This document shows, one piece after another, positions 35,562 to 44,170 of a stretch of DNA of 64,000 bases. The stretch spans positions 1-64,000 of the forward strand of contig JAGAVZ010000175.1 of the NCBI GenBank assembly GCA_017941635.1. Reading direction: 5' to 3'. Each line of letters starts with the position of its first letter. Within the stretch, counting starts at the first letter, position 1. Source of the stretch: Cellulosilyticum sp. (GTDB taxonomy: Bacteria; Bacillota; Clostridia; Lachnospirales; Cellulosilyticaceae). The notes under the pieces were generated by a model. It was not told where the DNA came from. It made no database searches and saw only the letters and a list, made by a program, of their open reading frames with translations. The position numbers and the translations under genes were made by a program.

Positions 35562-36473
35562 ATGGAGAAAGTAGCAGTAAGAGTAGGCTATGCTTGTCTT
35601 AATTTATCGTTAAAAGATTCTTTTAGAAATTATCGTTTGGCAACAGTGGAAAAAAAAGATGAAGAAAAGATTACTGAAGTGATATGGCACAATATACGCC
35701 TTTTAAGAGAAATTATTGATTATAATATCAAACATAATATTTATGTTTATAGGGTGAGTTCAGACTTGATTCCTTTTTGCGCCCATCCTTATATAAAGGA
35801 AATTTATAAGGAAAAGGTCATAAATAATGAAGAAATGTATTATCACTTTACAGCGATTAGAGCATTGCAAGAAGAACATCATTTAAGAATTAGTATTCAT
35901 CCAAGCCAATTTAATGTCCTATCTAGTCCTAAAAAAGAGGTAGTGAGTCGCTCTATAGAAGAAATTAATGCACAGACAGAATGGATCAAGGCGTTGAGGG
36001 GAGAAAATGTAGTGATTCATGTAGGTGGAAGTTATGGGGATAAAAAGTCTGCTATAGAAAGGTTTAAAACCAATCTAAGATATGTGGATGAGAGTCTTAT
36101 TTCTATCGAAAATGATGATAAGACTTATAATGTAGAAGAAGTAGTGGAGATTTGTGAACATAAATGTGTAAAGTGGGTCTATGATTATCATCATGATCGT
36201 TGCCATCCAAGTGCCGAAAATGGAGTAGAAAATCTGATTAAAGCGTATCCGCCAAATAAATATCATCTATCTACCGGGGCACCTCACGCCGACTCAAGGC
36301 CTCATGCAGATTATATTTCAGCTACAGATTATAAACATTTTACAGAGTTTTTAACCCAGTGTGGCATAAAGGAAGCAGATGTGATTTTTGAAGCAAAGAA
36401 AAAGAATAAAGCAATTTTTCATATATTAGAAGCCTGTGGCAATGGCTATTGGAAATTAGAAGGGGATAATTAA
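35562..36473 (+). CDS. uvsE: UV-damage endonuclease UvsE
   Basis: TIM-barrel, metal-dependent endonuclease that nicks 5' of UV photoproducts. Landmarks are RVGYACLNLSL at the start, YRVSSDLIPFCAHP near residue 63, LRISIHPSQFNVLSS near 107, VVIHVGGSYGDK near 149, the SIENDD block near 185, and KWVYDYHHDRCHPS near 207. Length 303 aa is normal. Ribosome site AAAGGAG. The polysaccharide deacetylase gene follows after 52 bases; the two may share a transcript. Confidence 0.94.
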   Translation: MEKVAVRVGYACLNLSLKDSFRNYRLATVEKKDEEKITEVIWHNIRLLREIIDYNIKHNIYVYRVSSDLIPFCAHPYIKEIYKEKVINNEEMYYHFTAIRALQEEHHLRISIHPSQFNVLSSPKKEVVSRSIEEINAQTEWIKALRGENVVIHVGGSYGDKKSAIERFKTNLRYVDESLISIENDDKTYNVEEVVEICEHKCVKWVYDYHHDRCHPSAENGVENLIKAYPPNKYHLSTGAPHADSRPHADYISATDYKHFTEFLTQCGIKEADVIFEAKKKNKAIFHILEACGNGYWKLEGDN

Positions 36474-36525
36474 CAATAAGCTGTAAATACTAAATACATC
36501 TAGCTTACAAATAGGAGGAAAAAAC

Positions 36526-37416
36526 TTGAAAATGACAGGAAAGAAAAAGAGGAAAATCCAAAAAATTGTTGCGTTTACTTTAGCACTATTAAGTTTGCTT
36601 GCTCCCTGTGCTTCGGTTGCAGCTTATATAAGAAGAGGAGATGTGGCAACATATAGTACTCATTTACAGCAGCAGATGTTAGATACTAAGCAAACTAATC
36701 ACATAAAAAGAGAAAGTGGATTGGAGAAGTATAAAGCTTTTGAGACTTCGGCAAAAGTAGCAAAGAAACTTCCTATCTATTGTGTAGATACAAAAGGCCA
36801 AAAAAAAGTGGCCATTACTTTTGATGCGGCATGGGGGAATGAAGATGCTGATCAAATTTTAAATACACTTAAAGAAAATAATGTACGAGCTACTTTTTTT
36901 ATGGTAGGAGATTTTATTAGAAAATATCCTGACTTAGTAAAGCGTATTGCACAGGAAGGACATGATGTTGCGAATCATTCTAATAAGCATCCGCACGTAA
37001 ACAAAATGACAAAAGATGCAATCAAAGAAGATATAATGGGCGCTCATGAAGAAATTAAAAATTTGACAGGTGTAGAGTGTAATCTATATCGTCCACCTTA
37101 TGGGGAATATAATGATACGGTATTAGATGCAGCCAAAGAATGTCATTATCATACGATTCAGTGGGATGTGGATTCTATTGACTGGAAGGGATATGATGCA
37201 CCTACTATTGTAAAAAAAGTATTAGAACATAAGCATCTAGGAGATGGTTCTATTATTTTACTGCATAATGGGGCAAAACACACGGCGGAAGCTTTACCCC
37301 AAATTATTACAGGGCTTAAGGAAAAGGGATATGAGATTGTCCCAATTAGTGAGTTGATTTATATGGAGAATTATACTTTAGATCATGAAGGAAGACAAAG
37401 TATAGCTGAATCATAA
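36526..37416 (+). CDS. Polysaccharide deacetylase, PdaB/sporulation type
   Basis: NodB-family deacetylase of 296 aa with an N-terminal signal/anchor (hydrophobic residues ~12-33). Motif 1 is TFDAAWGNED (catalytic Asp and metal Asp region, near residue 98), motif 2 is HSNKHPH near 152, motif 3 RPPYGEYN near 188, motif 4 WDVDSIDW near 208 and motif 5 LLHNGA near 243. The TFDAAWGN form is typical of PdaB-like sporulation deacetylases acting on wall or cortex glycans. TTG at 36526 has AGGAGG at 7 bases; an ATG two codons later is an alternative start. Confidence 0.9.
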   Translation: MKMTGKKKRKIQKIVAFTLALLSLLAPCASVAAYIRRGDVATYSTHLQQQMLDTKQTNHIKRESGLEKYKAFETSAKVAKKLPIYCVDTKGQKKVAITFDAAWGNEDADQILNTLKENNVRATFFMVGDFIRKYPDLVKRIAQEGHDVANHSNKHPHVNKMTKDAIKEDIMGAHEEIKNLTGVECNLYRPPYGEYNDTVLDAAKECHYHTIQWDVDSIDWKGYDAPTIVKKVLEHKHLGDGSIILLHNGAKHTAEALPQIITGLKEKGYEIVPISELIYMENYTLDHEGRQSIAES

Positions 37417-37465
37417 TAAGTATTTAAAAATAGTAAGTACTTGAATTGTAATAAGCAAGTAAAAA

Positions 37466-37512
37466 GGGGATGCCACGAAATTAATCTTTTAGATTAGTTT
37501 CGTGGCATCTCT
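37466..37512 (+). repeat. Hairpin repeat, copy 1 (left side of galactan locus)
   Basis: GATGCCACGAAA pairs with TTTCGTGGCATC; the tip AATCT-TTT-AGATT is identical in the second copy at 46225. It follows the deacetylase gene and precedes the galactan locus. Only a weak T tract follows (CTAATTTTA). Likely a terminator or stabilising hairpin. Confidence 0.75.
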
Positions 37513-37632
37513 AATTTTATACAGTGCATTCAATGAAATTGGAATGAAAAAATATTTTCACTAAAATCAAAGTTATTGGACTGTTTTTGTGTGATATTTT
37601 TAAGTGCTGCTTCTATAAATAAAGTAAAATTT

Positions 37633-37665
37633 GCAACGTTGTATCATAAAAAAGAACAACGTTGC
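37633..37665. promoter_or_regulatory. Paired palindromic operator candidate
   Basis: GCAACGTTGT at 37633-37642 and ACAACGTTGC at 37656-37665 are exact inverted copies. Each contains the self-complementary CAACGTTG with a central CG, the hallmark of LacI-family half-operators; centres are 23 bp apart. It lies 180 bp upstream of the LacI-family gene at 37848, the likely binder. Confidence 0.55.
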
Positions 37666-37747
37666 GCATAAAATAGTATAAAAAGTATCGAAAATGTACA
37701 AGGAAGATTAGGTACAATTTGTAGAAAAATAATAATAGAATAAAAAA

Positions 37748-37776
37748 TTGAAAACATTTATAATATAAAGTATAAA
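37748..37776 (+). promoter_or_regulatory. Promoter of the galactan locus
   Basis: TTGAAA at 37748-37753 and TATAAA at 37771-37776 with a 17-base spacer, about 70 bases before the regulator gene. Confidence 0.55.
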
Positions 37777-37791
37777 GAATGAACAAAAAAA

Positions 37792-37805
37792 TAGAAACGA
37801 TATGA
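37792..37805 (+). promoter_or_regulatory. Weak candidate cre site
   Basis: TAGAAACGATATGA matches about 11 of 14 cre positions and lies just downstream of the predicted start point, a usual place for CcpA repression. The match is imperfect. Confidence 0.25.
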
Positions 37806-37847
37806 ACAATGAGTTGCGCAGAATTGCTATGAGAAAGGAAGGGGGCA

Positions 37848-38849
37848 ATGATTATAGAAAAAGAAATAAGTATTTCGGCTTTGGCACAAGAACTTGGTTT
37901 ATCTAAGTCTACAGTGTCGAGAGCTTTATCTGGAAAAGGTAGAATTAGTGAAGAAACTAAAGAAAGAATTAATCAGTACATAGCAGAAAATAATTATCAC
38001 CTCTCTAATACATCAAAGGAGGAGATGTCTTTAAAAGTGCGAAGCATAGGGGTTGCTTTGCCGACAGATACCAATATGGTGGAAACACCTTTCTTTCAAG
38101 CTTGTCTTACAGGTATTTGTGAGGTGGCTGTAACGACAGATTATGATGTCATGGTTACCTTGATCAAAGAATCAGATATTACCTTATTAAAGAAAATGGT
38201 AGAGCATAAAAAGGTTGAGGGAATTATACTGACTAGAAATTTGGTAGATGACTTATCGATTCAATATTTAAAGGAAGTTCAAATGCCCTTTGTTCTGGTG
38301 GGATCATGTGAAGAAGAGGGCGTCATTCAGGTGGATAGTAATCATAGTGAAGCCTGTGAAAAGCTAGTATCTATGCTGATTAGACAAGGGGAGAGACGCT
38401 TTGCTCTAGTTGCAGGGGATAGGAGGCATATGGTTAATAGGTATCGTTGTGCAGGGTTTTACAATGCACTCAGTAACCATGGTATTGCCGCAGAAGCTGA
38501 TTTGATTTTTCTAGATGTGACTAGTCAAGTACTAGCGGAACAAGCTGTTATTCAAGCTGTGCAAAATGAGGCGGGTTGTATTGTGTGCACAGATGATGTG
38601 TTATGCGAAAGAGTTATTTCTAAACTTAATGAAAAAGGATATAGCATTCCAAGGAATATTAGGGTGGTTTCATTGTATGACAGTATGTATATGAAGACAA
38701 ACAATCCGCCGATCACTTCCATTGGCGTAGATATTAGACAGTTAGGCGCTATGGCTGGAAGAAGACTTATTGAAAAGTTAAACGGTGAAGGAGTTCCATT
38801 AAAAACTACTGTGAGTTATGAAATTCATATGAGACAATCAACGATTTAA
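37848..38849 (+). CDS. LacI-family regulator of the galactan locus
   Basis: 333 aa. Helix-turn-helix at residues ~8-28 (ISALAQELGLSKSTVSRALSG), followed by a sugar-binding-type effector domain (TPFFQACLTGICEVA near 83, FALVAGDRRHMVNRYRCAGF near 185, then VSLYDSMYMKTNNPPITSIGVD). The usual IGFDD motif is replaced by VVSLYDS. It is the first gene of a rightward cluster with an ABC importer, GH53 and GH42 enzymes, so it probably senses galacto-oligosaccharides (inference). Ribosome site GGAAGGGGG. Next gene after 14 bases. Confidence 0.9.
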   Translation: MIIEKEISISALAQELGLSKSTVSRALSGKGRISEETKERINQYIAENNYHLSNTSKEEMSLKVRSIGVALPTDTNMVETPFFQACLTGICEVAVTTDYDVMVTLIKESDITLLKKMVEHKKVEGIILTRNLVDDLSIQYLKEVQMPFVLVGSCEEEGVIQVDSNHSEACEKLVSMLIRQGERRFALVAGDRRHMVNRYRCAGFYNALSNHGIAAEADLIFLDVTSQVLAEQAVIQAVQNEAGCIVCTDDVLCERVISKLNEKGYSIPRNIRVVSLYDSMYMKTNNPPITSIGVDIRQLGAMAGRRLIEKLNGEGVPLKTTVSYEIHMRQSTI

Positions 38850-38863
38850 GGAGGAGAGTTAAA

Positions 38864-39787
38864 ATGCAAGGAATAACAGATTTTGGTAAAAAGTTAAAGA
38901 AAAATAAAATACTTTTATTAATGTTAATGCCAGCAGTAATCTATGTACTTATTTTTAGTTATGTACCTATGTGTGGAATTATTTTAGCCTTTAAAAAGTA
39001 TACATTTGCAGGTGGAATTTTTGGAAGCAAGTGGAATGGCTTAGATAACTTCAAATTCTTTTTCCAATCGGGATCAGCATGGAAAGTTACAAGAAATACG
39101 GTTTTATATAATGTAGTCTTTATTATTGTAAGTAATGTTTTACAGTTAGCAGTTGCTATTTTACTTGTGGAAGTAAAAAATAAATACTTTAGAAAGATTA
39201 GTCAATCGCTTATGTTTTTACCTTATTTCATTTCATGGGTTATTGTTTCTGTTATTGCCTTTAACTTATTAAGTTATGATTTTGGTTTTATTAACCGCGT
39301 TATTGAGGCTTTTGGGGGAGAGAAAATTAACTTCTATAAATCACCAGGCTGGTGGCCGTTATTGCTTACACTCTTTAATACTTGGAAGGGGATTGGCTAT
39401 GGTTCAGTTCTTTACTTAGCCGCCATTATGGGAATAGATACTTCTATTTATGAAGCAGCAACTATTGATGGGGCTAATCTTTTCCAACGTATCTTTAAAA
39501 TTACCATTCCTATGGTAAAACCAACTATGATTATTTTACTCTTATTAGCTGTAGGTGGTATTTTCAAAGGTAACTTTGATATGTTTTATAATCTTATTGG
39601 CAGCAATGGTATGCTTTATAACTACACAGATGTTATTGACACCTTTACTTTTAGAGCGCTTATTCAAAGTAATGATTATGGTATGTCAGCAGCTTCAGGA
39701 TTATATCAATCAGTATTCTGCTTTATTACTATTGTAATAGTTAATAAATTAGTGAAGAAATATGATGAGGAGTATGCATTATTTTAA
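38864..39787 (+). CDS. Carbohydrate ABC transporter permease 1 (LplB-like)
   Basis: 307-aa inner-membrane permease with about six hydrophobic segments. The binding-protein-dependent permease signature (EAA loop) reads YEAATIDGANLFQRIFKITIPMVKP, near residues 190-215. Its N-terminal LMPAVIYVLIFSYVPMCGIILAFKKY is typical of the LplB-type CUT1 branch. It should pair with the permease at 39819 and the lipoprotein at 40805. Ribosome site AAGGAGGAG. Confidence 0.93.
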   Translation: MQGITDFGKKLKKNKILLLMLMPAVIYVLIFSYVPMCGIILAFKKYTFAGGIFGSKWNGLDNFKFFFQSGSAWKVTRNTVLYNVVFIIVSNVLQLAVAILLVEVKNKYFRKISQSLMFLPYFISWVIVSVIAFNLLSYDFGFINRVIEAFGGEKINFYKSPGWWPLLLTLFNTWKGIGYGSVLYLAAIMGIDTSIYEAATIDGANLFQRIFKITIPMVKPTMIILLLLAVGGIFKGNFDMFYNLIGSNGMLYNYTDVIDTFTFRALIQSNDYGMSAASGLYQSVFCFITIVIVNKLVKKYDEEYALF

Positions 39788-39818
39788 TAAGATAAAATGT
39801 TTGGAGAGGAGTTAGGAA

Positions 39819-40742
39819 ATGAAGAAATATAGGAAAAACAATAGCATGAAAAAATCAAGAGATTATATTGCTGTTCAAGTTATAGGATATCTTTTTACTG
39901 GGATTATTGCATTAGCTTGTTTAATACCGTTTATTATGGTAGTTTCAGCTTCTTTTTCATCAGAAGCAGCAGTTAGTCAAAATGGTTTTAGTCTTTTACC
40001 ACAAGAGTTTACCTTACAAGCTTATAAAGCCGTTTTCAAAAATCCTTTGGTCATTGGCAAGGCTTATTTAGTAACAATTGTTTTAACACTCAGTGGAACG
40101 TTTTTAGGATTATTGCTGCAAGTAATGACTGCTTATGTTCTTTCAAGAAGAGATTTTGAATGGAGAAATCAATTTTCCTTTTTCTTCTACTTTACAACAT
40201 TATTTAGTGGTGGTTTAGTTTCAAGTTATATTTTAATGACGAACTATCTTAAACTGGGGGATTCTTATTTTGCTTTATTATTACCAATGTTATTTAGCGT
40301 ATTTAACTTATTAATTATGAAGAGTTACATACTAGGCATTCCAGAATCTTTATTTGATGCAGCTAAAATTGATGGTTGTGGGGATTTCAAGATGCTTTTC
40401 CAAGTGGTATTACCATTAATTAAACCTGCACTTGCTACCGTTGGGTTGTTTGTGGCCCTGGCTTATTGGAATGATTGGTATAATGCTATGCTTTATGTGA
40501 AAGACTCAAGTAAATATCCACTTCAGTACTTTTTATATCAGCAGGTTAACAATATAGAAGCATATAAGAAAATTGTTCAATCTCAAATGGTAAGTAGTTC
40601 AGTAACGACTGCATTATCCTTACCGACTCAAACTTTAAAGATGGCACTTACAGTGGTTGTAACAGGGCCTATTGTACTAGCGTATCCATTTGTTCAGAAA
40701 TATTTTGTACAAGGTATTACAATTGGGGCTGTAAAAGGTTAA
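39819..40742 (+). CDS. Carbohydrate ABC transporter permease 2 (YtcP/LplC-like)
   Basis: 307-aa permease with about six hydrophobic segments. The EAA loop reads FDAAKIDGCGDFKMLFQVVLPLIKP near residue 180-205. The N-terminal part (FIMVVSASFSSEAAVSQNGFSLLPQEFTL) and the late LPTQTLKMALTVVVTGPIVLAYPFVQKYFV segment are typical of the second permease of LplABC/YtcP systems. Ribosome site GGAGAGGAG. No ATPase gene is present in the locus. Confidence 0.93.
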   Translation: MKKYRKNNSMKKSRDYIAVQVIGYLFTGIIALACLIPFIMVVSASFSSEAAVSQNGFSLLPQEFTLQAYKAVFKNPLVIGKAYLVTIVLTLSGTFLGLLLQVMTAYVLSRRDFEWRNQFSFFFYFTTLFSGGLVSSYILMTNYLKLGDSYFALLLPMLFSVFNLLIMKSYILGIPESLFDAAKIDGCGDFKMLFQVVLPLIKPALATVGLFVALAYWNDWYNAMLYVKDSSKYPLQYFLYQQVNNIEAYKKIVQSQMVSSSVTTALSLPTQTLKMALTVVVTGPIVLAYPFVQKYFVQGITIGAVKG

Positions 40743-40804
40743 TGTGTGTAATTGCACAAGCAATTTTACATAATTAAATAATCAAAATTTATAGGGGGAA
40801 AATT

Positions 40805-42355
40805 ATGAAATTATCAAAGAAGAAGATGTTAGCATTATTTACCGCAATTATGACAATGGGCAGTTTTGTAGGATGTGGCGCAAGTAGTGGCAATAATAGC
40901 GCAGCAACCTCAATAGATATTGAAACAGGGGAAGTAGATACTTCAGAGGAAGTAAAGCTTACGATGTATTTATTAGGAGAAAAAACACCGGATTTTGATA
41001 AGGTCTATACAGAAATTAATAAGATTTTAAAAGAAAAATGTAATGCAACTGTAGATGTAAAGTTCTTATCATGGGCAGAACATGCAACAACTTATTCTTT
41101 ACTCTTTTCAGCCAATCAAGACTTTGATTTGATTTTTACAGCATCTTCTTGGGGACATTATGAAGAAGTTGCAGATATGGGTGGATTTTATGAGTTAACG
41201 CCAGAGTTTGTTGAAAAATATGCACCTGGTATTTCAGAAGTCGTACCAGATGTAGCATGGAATCAAGCGAAGATTGATGGCAAGATTTTTATGGTACCAA
41301 ACTATCAAAATGAATTTGGTGACGACTGTATCGCTATTCGTGGCGATTTAATGAAGAAATATGGTTATGACAGCATTGATAGTGAAGAAAAACTAGAGGC
41401 ATTCTTTGCTGATTTAGTAGCTAATGAATCTGGCATCACACCTTTTGGAACACAAGGTGGCGCTATTCAGTATATGTATGAATTCCAAAATCAAGGTTAT
41501 TCATTAGTGAGTGGAACACCTAGCGAATTATTTGTTTATAATTATTCAGACCCAGCTGATTTAGAAATCAAATATATATTAGATTGGGATCATTTCACAG
41601 ACTATGCACATAAAATGCAAGATATGTACCAAAAAGGCTACTGGTCACCTGATAGTGGCGTTTCTAATGATGAAAGACAAACAGGTTTCATCAATGGGAC
41701 AGCAGCATGTATGATTTGGAATGCTGAAAGTTGCTATAATTATGCAAAACAAGCTAATGAAGCACATCCTGAATGGGAATGCCAAGTAATCAATGTGGCA
41801 CCTAATAATGCCAGAAAAGTTAAACCATATATCGGAAATGGTATTGCAATCAATGCTAATAGTAAAAACAAAGAAAGAGCAATGATGGTCTTAAATGAAT
41901 TCTATACGAATCCAGATGTATATGATCTTGCTTATATCGGTATTGAGGGAGAACACTGGGAAGCAGTAGGAGAGGATCAATATAAGACTTTACCAGCAGA
42001 AGCTAACTATGGTGTAGATTCTAACTGTAACTGGGGATGGACTAACGAGAATATTAAACGTACTGAATTTGTAGAAGGTACAGACATTGCTTATGAATCA
42101 AAAGAAGCAGTACTTAAGAATTTTGAAGAGCATAAAACAGAAGGTCATAAATATGACGCCTTTAACTTTGATACAACCAATGTTTCTACAGAAGTAGCAA
42201 CTGTTAACTCTTTAGTAACTCAATACTATGACCCAATTAAGATGGGGATGGTAGATGATGTGGACGCAGCAATTGCAGAGCTTAGAGGTCAACTTGAAGC
42301 AGCAGGTATTCAAAGGATTTATGATGAGATTAAGAGACAAGTAGAAGAACAATAA
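40805..42355 (+). CDS. Carbohydrate-binding lipoprotein of the ABC importer (LplA-like)
   Basis: 516 aa. A signal peptide ends in SFVGC with the lipidation Cys near residue 24, followed by a Ser/Asn-rich tether. The mature part is an extracellular solute-binding protein of family 1 type with the YLLGEKTPDFDKVYTEINKILKEK start and a DUF3502-like C-terminal part typical of large LplA-like proteins. Aromatic residues are abundant, as expected for sugar stacking. Given GH53 and GH42 downstream, beta-1,4-galacto-oligosaccharides are the likely ligand (inference). Ribosome site TAGGGGG. Confidence 0.92.
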   Translation: MKLSKKKMLALFTAIMTMGSFVGCGASSGNNSAATSIDIETGEVDTSEEVKLTMYLLGEKTPDFDKVYTEINKILKEKCNATVDVKFLSWAEHATTYSLLFSANQDFDLIFTASSWGHYEEVADMGGFYELTPEFVEKYAPGISEVVPDVAWNQAKIDGKIFMVPNYQNEFGDDCIAIRGDLMKKYGYDSIDSEEKLEAFFADLVANESGITPFGTQGGAIQYMYEFQNQGYSLVSGTPSELFVYNYSDPADLEIKYILDWDHFTDYAHKMQDMYQKGYWSPDSGVSNDERQTGFINGTAACMIWNAESCYNYAKQANEAHPEWECQVINVAPNNARKVKPYIGNGIAINANSKNKERAMMVLNEFYTNPDVYDLAYIGIEGEHWEAVGEDQYKTLPAEANYGVDSNCNWGWTNENIKRTEFVEGTDIAYESKEAVLKNFEEHKTEGHKYDAFNFDTTNVSTEVATVNSLVTQYYDPIKMGMVDDVDAAIAELRGQLEAAGIQRIYDEIKRQVEEQ

Positions 42356-42410
42356 TCATAAATGAGAAATGGTTATTATTAGGAATTGAACGAGTTATAT
42401 AAATGAAATA

Positions 42411-42438
42411 GGGAGTGTGTGCGTTTTGCAACACTCCC
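42411..42438 (+). terminator. Hairpin between binding protein and GH53 genes
   Basis: GGGAGTGT pairs with ACACTCCC around a GTGC/GCA-tipped loop. No T tract follows. It more likely stabilises the upstream message or gives partial termination, which would keep lipoprotein expression above enzyme expression. Confidence 0.5.
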
Positions 42439-42469
42439 ATCATTTTACGATTAGGATGATGGAGGGATT

Positions 42470-44155
42470 ATGGAATTTTTAAAGGGTATGGACATATCAG
42501 GTCTTCCAGAACTGGAGGATATGGGAAAACATTTTTATGATAAAAAGGGTAATGAGCGAGAGATTTTTGATTTATTAAAAGAAAATGGTGTTAATGCCAT
42601 ACGTCTTCGTATTTGGAACAATCCTGAAAATAATGAAGATAAAAAGACATACTGCGACTTGATTCATACGGTGCAAATGGCAAAGAGAATTAAGCTGCAT
42701 CAGATGCACTTTTTATTGGACTTTCATTACTCTGATTATTGGGCAGATCCAGGTCAACAAAGAAAACCAAAAGCATGGGAAAATCTTAGCTTTGAGGAAT
42801 TAAAACAAGCGGTATATCAGTATACCAAAGAGGTTATTGAAACTTTAATAGATAATGGTTGTATGCCAGATATGGTTCAGGTGGGAAATGAGATTAGAAG
42901 TGGCATGCTATTTCCAGAGGGGGAAGTACCCCGTTATCACGAATTAACTCAGCTGATAAATGAAGGACTTAGAGCAGTAAAGGATGCAGGTAAGGGCAAG
43001 ATACAAACTATGATTCACTTAGACCAAGGGGGCAGATATGCTTATTTAAAAGAATGGTTTGATGCGGTTATAGCTGAGGGGTTAGATGATTTTGATTATA
43101 TAGGCATCTCCTATTATCCATTTTGGCATGGAACTTTTGCAGATGTTAAAGATTCTATGGAACGCTTAGTAGAACGTTATCAAAAACCACTAATGGTAGT
43201 CGAAACAGCACACCCATGGCGAAGAGTAGAGGGAGGGTTTGTAGATGAGGAGCAAGAGAAGATTGCGGGCTTTGTTGCCAATATAAAGGAGCAGAAAAAA
43301 GTTATAGACCTAGTGATGAATATTACTGCGTCTGTAAGTGGCAAAATGGCACAAGGGGTTTATTATTGGGAGCCTGTTGTGATTCCAGATGAGAAGTCAG
43401 AAGGCTGGAGTGCTAACATGGGAATTTTTGATGAAAAGGGTGTGGCATTACCTTGTCTAGAGTCTTTTAAATTTACAAGAGAACAAACTTGCTTTAAAGA
43501 GGTGGCAAAAGTTTATAATCCTAGAGAAATAATTGTGGAGAAAGGTCAAAAATATGACCTGCCTAAAGAAGTAGAAGTTTTATATTTTGACGGAACCCTT
43601 AGAAAAAAAGCCGTAGAGTGGAAGCGTCAAGAGATTTTAGATGAAGATTATATAGAAGTGCTAGGGATAGTTGAAACCCTTAATCAAAAAGTGGTTCAAG
43701 GTATTAGACTTATTAAAGAAGATGCTGAAGGAGAAAATCTCATTCAAAATGCAAACTTTACAAATGGTTTAGACGCTTGGAAGGTAGAGACTTCATCATT
43801 AGATGTTAAGTACAATATCAATGAAAAAGAGCATAGCTTTGAATTAAATTCTCTTAAAAACTTTTCTTTAAAGCTATCTCAAGAAGTGACCATTAAAGAA
43901 AAAGGTAACTACAGATTAGGCGTGAAGTATTGTGGAACCAATACAACAGGTGTAGTAGTTAAATTAGTGGCTAAGAAGACCTATAGCGGTATTCTTGAGC
44001 AGGAAGAACTACAAATTTTTCCAGAGAATATTGGCTTTAAGACGTATTATTTAGATTTATATTTAGAAGAAGGCATTGCCTATTGTGGTATAGATATTAA
44101 GTCACCACCAGTGGACGGCAAGCTAACAGATATGAAGCTTATAAAAATAGATTAG
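42470..44155 (+). CDS. GH53 endo-beta-1,4-galactanase with C-terminal accessory domains
   Basis: 561 aa. The GH53 catalytic barrel (residues ~3-345) starts FLKGMDISGLPELEDMG; the acid/base Glu is in VQVGNEIRSG near 141 and the nucleophile Glu in VVETAHPW near 244. GVYYWEPVVIP near 310 is also conserved. Residues ~360-420 resemble a bacterial Ig-like (Big_4) domain and ~425-561 a CBM-like beta sandwich starting NLIQNANFTNGLDAW. There is no signal peptide, so it should act in the cytoplasm on imported oligosaccharides, although the accessory domains are more usual in secreted galactanases. GH42 follows after 15 bases. Confidence 0.93.
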   Translation: MEFLKGMDISGLPELEDMGKHFYDKKGNEREIFDLLKENGVNAIRLRIWNNPENNEDKKTYCDLIHTVQMAKRIKLHQMHFLLDFHYSDYWADPGQQRKPKAWENLSFEELKQAVYQYTKEVIETLIDNGCMPDMVQVGNEIRSGMLFPEGEVPRYHELTQLINEGLRAVKDAGKGKIQTMIHLDQGGRYAYLKEWFDAVIAEGLDDFDYIGISYYPFWHGTFADVKDSMERLVERYQKPLMVVETAHPWRRVEGGFVDEEQEKIAGFVANIKEQKKVIDLVMNITASVSGKMAQGVYYWEPVVIPDEKSEGWSANMGIFDEKGVALPCLESFKFTREQTCFKEVAKVYNPREIIVEKGQKYDLPKEVEVLYFDGTLRKKAVEWKRQEILDEDYIEVLGIVETLNQKVVQGIRLIKEDAEGENLIQNANFTNGLDAWKVETSSLDVKYNINEKEHSFELNSLKNFSLKLSQEVTIKEKGNYRLGVKYCGTNTTGVVVKLVAKKTYSGILEQEELQIFPENIGFKTYYLDLYLEEGIAYCGIDIKSPPVDGKLTDMKLIKID

Positions 44156-44170
44156 AAAGGGGAGATTGAG

